Positions 8,201-12,806 of a DNA stretch of 12,806 nt are shown piece by piece (within the stretch, counting starts at the first letter, position 1; the number at the start of each line of letters is the position of its first letter). Below the pieces are notes generated by a model that was not told the origin of the DNA, ran no database searches, and worked only from the letters and a program-made list of their open reading frames with translations. Source of the DNA: an uncultured Saprospiraceae bacterium (GTDB lineage Bacteria; Bacteroidota; Bacteroidia; Chitinophagales; Saprospiraceae); the NCBI GenBank assembly GCA_937969485.1, contig CALBVQ010000002.1, forward strand, positions 1-12,806, written 5' to 3'. Both the position numbers and the translations under genes were made by a program.

Positions 8201-8247
8201 AAAAGGATAAGAAAAAGGGGTAAGAAATACGAAAATTTCGGAGTCAT
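5221..8247 (-). CDS. M1-family metallopeptidase with predicted C-terminal outer-membrane beta-barrel
   Basis: The open frame begins at a TTG at 8274, but the ATG at 8247 starts a proper signal peptide (MTPKFSY, hydrophobic run, cleavage near LSA before Gln24), giving 1008 residues. An N-terminal beta-domain contains QWFPKPAVYDRDGW (about 180-192). The gluzincin core follows: GGMEYP (351-356, equivalent to the GxMEN substrate-binding motif), HEVGH (376-380) and WLDEG with the third zinc ligand Glu399 18 residues on. Tyr468 in YEKPA is the likely catalytic tyrosine. After about residue 530 comes a beta-sandwich-like linker. From about 620 to the end there are roughly 390 residues of alternating polar/hydrophobic, aromatic-rich strands that look like a membrane barrel. 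Inferred role: peptide cleavage at the outer membrane, with the domain facing unknown. It is divergent from the lipoprotein at 8265, with a candidate promoter inside that gene's first codons. Confidence 0.93.
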   Translation of the reverse strand: MTPKFSYFLPLFLILLFHNGLSAQENLWELPSKPYFQQQVNNVINVVLDDSLHTLTGEIEMEYINNSPDVLNEIYLHLWGNAYKDRTTAFAEQRLRDGNTKFHYSKEEDRGNFSGLEIYVNETAVPFGEWEGNRDIVRFDLPFGLEPKKNMTIRIPFTLKIPASFSRLGHVGESYQLTQWFPKPAVYDRDGWHQMPYLHMGEFYSEFGDYEVNITLPANYIVASTGTLQNDEEVQFINSKIQETKELAADTIVDLSFPPSSDRMKTITFRAENVHDFGWFADKRFYVEKGEVSLKNGKIIDTWVYYTDTEKKLWQDALGYVDRSVKFYSEKVGNYPYPQATAVQSALSAGGGMEYPMITVIGTMGNAQALDGVITHEVGHNWFYGILGFNERDHTWLDEGINSYYDHRYTQEFYDEPMTMGLPPRFLKGMDASVAQTALIAQIKRGQDQAPSLHANDFETTNYFFSCYEKPAVAFEFLEQYLGEEKFDMIMQKLYTEWEFKHPGPGDVIQHFNNEAGENLDWFFRGFIYSDDEMNYKLSSIRKKDDGYALKIRNKGDLDTPFPVTGYKNGEAAETVWYTAKQNNEIVDFPGTDYDYFVIDSSFTMLDINLDNNYKKTKGVQLPKIGFLTGIDNMKKKQFFINPAIGGNAYDGFMIGLNMHNLSIPFPKWKVNFNTMYGTSSNQLVGTGRIQYDQTVKKGWLEKISYKLSSRRFSYETSELDEAIVYETLVPSVTFSLNHGNASLWNSAFEIKNTLARWGDNGVDGGNYTELSYEGSYNSAIHPMNFNVAAEYMQYDGIFNESLTALKIDGFIKQRYQYTEKKDINIRVYGAVMPIQPDVLTTGSNSTSVGNNNINLVYGGQADHAFEDFFFARTAQGGFGESQVVVKDGGFKLGNVRGGRIGQSNRAAFSVNVDAALPVKFIPKYIRVYFDYGQYYISRQADGGSFESIASGGIMYSFLDVVNIYLPLYNNDTILLYQPSGMRFLDQITFTFDLNKLDIIDLYNNYRI
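7803..7822. repeat. 20-bp perfect palindrome, TTTTGGGC / GCCCAAAA, copy 2
   Basis: Arms TTTTGGGC (7803-7810) and GCCCAAAA (7815-7822) flank TCGA, so the whole 20 bp is its own reverse complement. A T8 run covers 7799-7806. It lies inside the M1 peptidase gene and encodes FGLEPKK, which reads as a normal part of the N-terminal domain rather than an insertion. Its arms are identical to the hairpin just beyond the same gene's stop codon. Confidence 0.6.
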
Positions 8248-8264
8248 ATGTATAGCTTTAATGT

Positions 8265-8861
8265 ATGAATTCAAACATACGTTTTATAGTGCTAATTGCC
8301 GTAATTTTTTCGGCTTTCGTTTCTTGCAATTCGACGAGGAAGCTGTCAAAGGTAGACGAAGCGACTATGGCGGAAAATACAGAAATAGAATTCCCTTATA
8401 ATGCTATAGGATATTGGGAAGGCGAAATTTCTATATTTCAAGATACAGGATTTGTGCAGAAAGTGCCTATGGCTCTTGATATTTTTGAAATTGGAGAGGC
8501 GAAGGAATACGCATGGCACATTATTTATAATCCTGGAAAAGAGGAAGACAGAAGAGAATATTTGCTGATTGAAGTTGACAAAGAAACAGGTCATTATCAA
8601 ATCGATGAAGACAATGGCATTGTGTTAGATGCTTATCTTCTTGATAACAAGTTAATCTCTAGTTTTTCAGTAAGTAACTCCAGCTTACAAACAATCAATA
8701 CATTTTTTCAGGATGATATGGTCTTTGAGGTTATTGCTGGTCCTCAAGAGGCGATAAATACGACAGGCAATATGAAAGTTGAAGGAGAAACAGTTCCGCC
8801 AGTGGAAAGTTATAAGCTTACAACTTATCAACGAGCAATTTTGAAAAAAGTTAGGGGTTAA
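8265..8861 (+). CDS. Uncharacterised lipoprotein, beta-rich
   Basis: A 198-residue lipoprotein I cannot assign to a named family. The N-terminus is a clear signal sequence with lipobox AFVSC (Cys21). The mature part starts with a short polar linker, then GYWEGEISIF (near 49-58), a WHIIYNPGKEEDRREYLLIEVDKETGHYQIDEDNG-type run of probable beta-strands, LISSFSVSNSS, FFQDDMVFEVIAG, and a C-terminal SYKLTTYQRAILKK. The strand-turn pattern with an early conserved-looking Trp suggests a small lipocalin-like or similar beta-barrel, but that is inference from pattern only. The ATG at 8265 fits the signal peptide; an ATG at 8261 is in another frame. The start lies 17 bp from the divergent M1 peptidase start, so the two genes share or interleave their promoters and may be functionally linked. 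Confidence 0.82.
   Translation: MNSNIRFIVLIAVIFSAFVSCNSTRKLSKVDEATMAENTEIEFPYNAIGYWEGEISIFQDTGFVQKVPMALDIFEIGEAKEYAWHIIYNPGKEEDRREYLLIEVDKETGHYQIDEDNGIVLDAYLLDNKLISSFSVSNSSLQTINTFFQDDMVFEVIAGPQEAINTTGNMKVEGETVPPVESYKLTTYQRAILKKVRG
8272..8279 (-). promoter_or_regulatory. Candidate -7 promoter element for the M1 peptidase gene
   Basis: On the minus strand this is TATGTTTG, a full match to the Bacteroidota -7 consensus TAnnTTTG. It lies 24 nt upstream of the peptidase ATG at 8247, which predicts a short leader. It falls within codons 3-5 of the divergent lipoprotein gene. No convincing -33 TTTG element is seen at the usual spacing, so confidence is moderate. Confidence 0.38.
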
Positions 8862-8944
8862 TGAACATTGACGTTTAAGTTGATTGCATCTCAGATTGAA
8901 GTGCTTTTTTTGAAGTTTGCACAAGAAGTTATTGATAGAATCGA

Positions 8945-8952
8945 TACTTTTG
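8945..8952 (+). promoter_or_regulatory. Candidate -7 promoter element for the FG-GAP/UnbV gene
   Basis: TACTTTTG matches TAnnTTTG fully and lies 67 nt before the ATG at 9020, in the 158-bp gap after the lipoprotein gene. A TTTG at 8916-8919 is 25 nt upstream, longer than the usual spacing. The T7 run at 8905-8911 has no good stem before it, so I do not call a terminator in this gap. Confidence 0.25.
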
Positions 8953-9019
8953 TTGATGTAGTTGCTTTGTAAGTACAAAATTCTTGAATTAGAAAATTCC
9001 TAGTTTAATCCAATGATAA

Positions 9020-12000
9020 ATGAAGAGAAAATTTTACTATTTGCTGTGTTCCGTTATGCTTTTAGCATGTGCTGAAGAAAAAGACTTTATCGATGAAATT
9101 AACTTAGAAGTACTTTCATCTAGCCATACTGGAGTAGATTTTGAAAATATTCTGAATGAAGAGGTGCTTACTGATCCGTTCAGTTACATCAATCTATATA
9201 ATGGCGGAGGAGTGGGAATAGGAGACATTGATAATGATGGACTTGATGATATAATCCTGACGGGCAATACAGTTTCGACACAACTTTATCTCAACAAAGG
9301 AGATATGAAATTCCAAAATATCACCAAGGAAGCTGGTTTACAAGTTGATGGTTGGGTAACAAGTGTTGCAATTGCAGATGTAAACAAAGACGGATGGAAT
9401 GACTTGTATTTTTGTAAGTCCTATGAACGAGATAGTGATAAACGCCGGAATCAGTTCTTCGTAAACCAGAAGAATGGTACGTTCAAGGAAATGGGATCAG
9501 CGCTTGGTATTGATGATGATAATTATTCTATAGGTGCTGCTTTTTTTGATTACGATGTTGATGGAGATCTTGATCTCATTGTGCTGAATCACCCGTTGAA
9601 TAGAATGTCTAAATTAATTGACCATATAAATTTACGTAAAAGTCCTGTCGAAGAATTCTCTAGTACGCTTTATAGAAATGACAGAACCGGGTTTACTAAT
9701 GTCACAAAAACCGCAGGAATATTAAGCTATGGATTTTGCCTTGGTGTTGTGACAAGTGATTATGATCTAGATGGTTATCCAGACATTTACATAACAGTTG
9801 ATCATGAAGAAGAGGATTTGCTGTTTAGGAATAATGCAGATGGGACATTTACAAAGATGACACATGAAGCCCTCCCTAAGGTGGGGAGGAGTTCAATGGG
9901 AATTGATGTGGGAGATTACAACCACGATGTTTTTCCCGATTTTGTAGTAGGGGAAATGCTGCCGGATGATCATTATCGAGAGAAGATTGGGATGAGTATG
10001 CAGTCTGTGGATCGATTTAATTATTTAGTTGAGCAGGAAGGATATTCGTACTATCAAATGCGGAATTTTCTGCACGTAAATAATGGAAATGGAACTTTTA
10101 GTGATGTTGCCCAAATGGCTAAAATCGATAAATCTGACTGGACGTGGGCATCTTTTTTTGTTGATATAGATAACGATTCGTGGCAAGATGTTTTTATGGC
10201 TAATGGCTACTACAGGAAGATTTATGATAATGATAGGTTGGCGATACTAGATAGCCTCATGAATTCTGTTGATAGACAAGATTATGCTAAAAAGAGAGCA
10301 TTTGCTAAATCATATGCCAAAAGTAGTGAAATAGACAAAGTGCCAAATGTGCTTTTTAGAAATAAAGGAAATGGTCAATTTCAAAATATTTCAAGCAAAT
10401 CTGGATACGCACAAGCCACTATATCTACAGGTGCAGCTTATGGTGATCTTGACAATGATGGGGATTTGGATATTGTGTGTAACAATATTGGTGAAGTAGC
10501 TCATATCATTAAGAATAATTCAAGTCCCAATAATAATTATCTGAGGTTAAAATTTACTGCAGATAAAAACAATGTCACACTAGGAGTAAAGGCACGAATA
10601 TATTCTGAAAATGGAGTACAAAGCAGAGAGCTGCTTACAACTAGAGGGTATCAAGGTAGTACAGAAAATGCAATACACTTCGGTCTAGGGTCTCTTGATA
10701 AGGTCGATAGACTGGAGGTGATATGGCCTACGGGAGCAAAGCAAGTCTTAAGAGAGGTAGATGCTAACCAAACGTTGGTCTTAAGTCCACAAGATGCAAA
10801 TTTGATGCACGATTACTCTAAGCCAACTAAACCCAAAGTTGATATTCAAGCGATAAAGAACACGGGTATCGATTTTACACAGGATGAAAATTATCAGTTT
10901 GATGATTATTCAAACCAGGTTTTGTTACCACATAAAATGTCGGAACAAGGTCCATATATTACTGTGGGTGATGTAAATCAGGATGGGTTAGATGACTTCT
11001 ATGTAGGTGCTCCGAATGGTCAGGCAGGAAAGTTATATGTTCAACAGGCAACTACTAAATTTGTCGAGACTTCAAGCAATACTTGGACTGCTGATAAGGA
11101 TTATGAAGACGCTGGAAGTGTTTTTGTTGATATGGATGGTGATAAAGATTTAGATCTCATTGTAGGGAGTGCTGGAAATGAAAACGATGATGGTGACAAG
11201 ATGTATGCATTACGATGGTACAAGAACGACGGTCGAGGGAATTTTAAGAAACTGGCGAATCCCCCGTTTGAATATAATCTACCAGTTTCCTGCATTCAGG
11301 CAGTAGATTTCGATGGAGATGGTGATCAAGATGTGTTTGTCGGAGGCTTGATGCAAGCGAAAAGCTACCCTAAACCAGGAACTACAATTTTACTAGAGAA
11401 TAAGGGCAATTCGGTATTCACTGAAGTGCAAAATCTACCGTTTAGAGAGTTGGGGATGATTACAGATGCTTTGTGGACTGATCTCAATGAAGATGGAAAG
11501 AAGGATGTGATTATGGTGGGAGAATGGACCAAAATTCACTTTTATATTCAGGACAATAAGGAGTTTGTGGAAAAGACAAATGATTATTTAGATATGTCAC
11601 CATCAGGATGGTGGCGAACTATTGAGACTGCTGATCTTGATAACAATGGTAAGGAGGATATCATTATAGGGAACTTGGGGTTGAATTATAAGTACCAAGC
11701 TTCACAAGAAAAACCGTTTAAGATATATGGTACCGACATCGACAGTAGTGGAAGCTATGACATTGTTCTTAGTACCTTCTATGGAGATAAGGAGTACCCC
11801 GTGAGGGGAAAAAATTGTTCTTCTGAGCAAATTCCAAAGTTGAAGGAAGAATATGGAACCTATCATGATTTCTTGAGCTCATCAACAGCAGAGATTTATG
11901 GAGATGTACTAGATAACGCACTCACTTACGAGGTAACTGAGTTTCGAAGCGTAGTATTATATCAAAGTGTAGATGGGAAATTCAGTTTAGAGCCACTCCC

Positions 12001-12319
12001 GTTTGAATGTCAAATTGCCCCAATAAATGGGATCATTTGCGAAGACATTGATGGTGATAATTTAGTTGATCTGGTAGTCGCAGGTAATCTTTATCAATCT
12101 GAAATTGAAACAGGTAGAGCTGATGCGGGTACTGGTCAAGTTATTTTGAATCAAGGAGACCGCAAGTTTAGGACTTTAAGAGTCTATGAAGCAGGTTTAT
12201 ATTTGCCAGGAGATGTAAAAACACTGGAAAGTATAAAGTTGGGTAAGGAGCAACAAAAAGGATTTTTGGTAGGGAGAAACAGAGGAGAATTGGAGCTATA
12301 TGGTTTGCCGAAGATGTAG
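9020..12319 (+). CDS. FG-GAP/VCBS repeat lipoprotein with ASPIC/UnbV domain
   Basis: A 1099-residue lipoprotein; the signal sequence ends in lipobox LLAC (Cys17). It carries 14 calcium-loop motifs of the DxDxDGxxD type. Seven precede the central domain, starting near residues 69, 120, 177, 247, 299, 382 and 476. Seven follow it, near 651, 704, 763, 821, 872, 907 and 1009. Between them, about 520-588, is an ASPIC/UnbV domain (GVKARIYSENG, TRGYQGSTE, FGLGSLDKVDRLEVIWPTG). The segments around GEMLPDD (311-317) and KEYPVRGKNCSSEQIP (924-939) are hallmarks of the large Bacteroidota versions. The fifth motif (DYNHDVFPD) and the sixth (DIDNDSWQD) lack the usual Gly. The protein is probably held at the outer membrane, calcium-stabilised, with binding or glycan-related roles inferred. 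Relatives often sit beside SusC/SusD genes; none is visible here. The gene is complete. Confidence 0.92.
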   Translation: MKRKFYYLLCSVMLLACAEEKDFIDEINLEVLSSSHTGVDFENILNEEVLTDPFSYINLYNGGGVGIGDIDNDGLDDIILTGNTVSTQLYLNKGDMKFQNITKEAGLQVDGWVTSVAIADVNKDGWNDLYFCKSYERDSDKRRNQFFVNQKNGTFKEMGSALGIDDDNYSIGAAFFDYDVDGDLDLIVLNHPLNRMSKLIDHINLRKSPVEEFSSTLYRNDRTGFTNVTKTAGILSYGFCLGVVTSDYDLDGYPDIYITVDHEEEDLLFRNNADGTFTKMTHEALPKVGRSSMGIDVGDYNHDVFPDFVVGEMLPDDHYREKIGMSMQSVDRFNYLVEQEGYSYYQMRNFLHVNNGNGTFSDVAQMAKIDKSDWTWASFFVDIDNDSWQDVFMANGYYRKIYDNDRLAILDSLMNSVDRQDYAKKRAFAKSYAKSSEIDKVPNVLFRNKGNGQFQNISSKSGYAQATISTGAAYGDLDNDGDLDIVCNNIGEVAHIIKNNSSPNNNYLRLKFTADKNNVTLGVKARIYSENGVQSRELLTTRGYQGSTENAIHFGLGSLDKVDRLEVIWPTGAKQVLREVDANQTLVLSPQDANLMHDYSKPTKPKVDIQAIKNTGIDFTQDENYQFDDYSNQVLLPHKMSEQGPYITVGDVNQDGLDDFYVGAPNGQAGKLYVQQATTKFVETSSNTWTADKDYEDAGSVFVDMDGDKDLDLIVGSAGNENDDGDKMYALRWYKNDGRGNFKKLANPPFEYNLPVSCIQAVDFDGDGDQDVFVGGLMQAKSYPKPGTTILLENKGNSVFTEVQNLPFRELGMITDALWTDLNEDGKKDVIMVGEWTKIHFYIQDNKEFVEKTNDYLDMSPSGWWRTIETADLDNNGKEDIIIGNLGLNYKYQASQEKPFKIYGTDIDSSGSYDIVLSTFYGDKEYPVRGKNCSSEQIPKLKEEYGTYHDFLSSSTAEIYGDVLDNALTYEVTEFRSVVLYQSVDGKFSLEPLPFECQIAPINGIICEDIDGDNLVDLVVAGNLYQSEIETGRADAGTGQVILNQGDRKFRTLRVYEAGLYLPGDVKTLESIKLGKEQQKGFLVGRNRGELELYGLPKM

Positions 12320-12540
12320 AATTTACTTGTTCAAAGCGACACCAAACATTTATGTGAAATGGGGCGCAAATTCATCATGCCGAATGAAACAGTACTAATA
12401 ATAGCTCAAGGCCATGACCATGTCTCAATATGCCGAAAAAGCATTAGAGAGAATAAGCAATCTGAATATGAAATACAGTTTTGTATAGATTTTAGAAAAG
12501 AGAATCATGAAAACTTCTTAATCTCCGCTGAGCTGCTATT

Positions 12541-12556
12541 ATTTAGAATTCTAAAT
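12541..12556. repeat. 16-bp perfect palindrome
   Basis: ATTTAGAATTCTAAAT is its own reverse complement. It is A/T-rich and lies 222 bp after the FG-GAP/UnbV stop codon, outside any supported gene. It could be a dimeric regulator site or a chance dyad; the DNA composition makes chance plausible. Confidence 0.4.
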
Positions 12557-12722
12557 GTTTGCTAATCGCCCCAACAGCGGAAATTTCTAGATAGTGGTAC
12601 AATCTTATCGAACAGGCAAAGAATTTTGCTTACCGAGAGTGAAGAAACTAACAATAGAAATTGTGCTACGCAATTTGACTTGAACCCAGGATAATAGCAG
12701 ATACATGTCTTGCATACTTTTC

Positions 12723-12740
12723 TTTTGGCGGAAGCCAATA
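12723..12740. repeat. Hairpin related to the TTTTGGGC family, copy 3
   Basis: TTGGC (12725-12729) pairs with GCCAA (12734-12738) around GGAA, preceded by TTTT overlap and followed by an A-rich run to about 12748. On the minus strand it reads GGCTTCCGCC followed by AAAAG, the same core, loop and 3' flank as the hairpin at 5199-5218 read on the plus strand, with one G/C pair fewer. Confidence 0.45.
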
Positions 12741-12806
12741 AAAAAAAATACCACATTCCCACCTAACAAACAAAGAGCCTAACCCATTCTAATTCGCTCA
12801 GGTAGC

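Larger units (their letters stand above)
12320..12806. other. Downstream region with no convincing gene
   Basis: These 487 bp contain no gene I can support. A plus-strand frame (12359-12565, 68 codons) and a minus-strand frame (12562-12762, 66 codons) are open, but neither shows a domain, signal peptide or good start context. At the very edge, a minus-strand frame with stop at 12763-12765 is open for the last 13 codons and could be the tail of a gene beyond the window, but that is too short to call. The region holds a 16-bp palindrome and a third hairpin, described separately. No clear intrinsic terminator follows the FG-GAP/UnbV gene. Confidence 0.4.

Noticed and set aside
8248..8274. Longer M1 peptidase start from a TTG at 8274
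   Set aside because: It would overlap the divergent lipoprotein start and add nine polar residues before a clean signal peptide that starts at the ATG at 8247.
8905..8911. T7 run as terminator of the 8265-8861 gene
   Set aside because: No stem-loop of useful length directly precedes it.
8685..8978. Minus-strand 97-codon frame across the end of the lipoprotein gene and the following gap
   Set aside because: Antisense to a well-supported gene, with basic/Cys-rich composition and no motif.
12359..12565. Plus-strand 68-codon open frame
   Set aside because: No recognisable domain, signal or start context. The length is within chance expectation for A/T-rich DNA.
12562..12762. Minus-strand 66-codon open frame
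   Set aside because: Cysteine-rich, low-complexity-looking translation running through the hairpin and its A-run, with no family resemblance.
12763..12806. Possible C-terminus of a minus-strand gene entering from the right edge
   Set aside because: Only 13 codons are visible before a TAG; too short to support.

Overview
The window looks like ordinary chromosomal DNA of a member of the Bacteroidota, most likely a marine or environmental Cytophagales-type organism. Evidence: low G+C; no strong Shine-Dalgarno sequences; several TAnnTTTG-type promoter candidates; a type IX secretion (T9SS) C-terminal sorting domain; several lipoproteins; and families typical of the phylum (CotH kinase-like, Reg_prop propeller, FG-GAP/UnbV, large M1 peptidase). 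The genus cannot be named from the sequence. I see no rRNA, tRNA, CRISPR array, insertion sequence or phage gene.

Layout. 49-549 (+): small lipoprotein of unknown function, convergent with 651-2210 (-), a secreted CotH-kinase-like protein with a T9SS tail. 2211-2524: no convincing gene. 2525-3619 (-): stand-alone lipoprotein built from seven Reg_prop-type repeats. 5114 down to 3686 (-): compact three-gene operon, peroxiredoxin, then clpS, then aat, with an 8-bp gap and an ATGA overlap. 5221-8247 (-): large M1 metallopeptidase whose C-terminal third looks like an outer-membrane beta-barrel. 8265-8861 (+): unrecognised lipoprotein whose start codon lies only 17 bp from that of the divergent peptidase. 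9020-12319 (+): 1099-residue lipoprotein with seven FG-GAP/VCBS motifs, an ASPIC/UnbV domain and seven more motifs. 12320-12806: no convincing gene, but it holds two dyad sequences.

How the genes work together. The clearest unit is prx-clpS-aat: Aat attaches Leu or Phe to proteins with N-terminal Lys or Arg, ClpS recognises such N-degrons and hands them to a Clp protease, and the peroxiredoxin removes peroxides. Their co-transcription suggests a link between oxidative stress and N-degron proteolysis. The other genes encode envelope or surface proteins and form no obvious pathway.

I did not find a clear new defence or mobile system. The points most worth a second look are the peptidase/barrel fusion and its 17-bp divergent arrangement, a small family of GC-core hairpins with T-rich 5' and A-rich 3' flanks around the peptidase gene and near the window end, the 7+7 propeller layout of the UnbV protein, and the T9SS-exported CotH-like kinase.
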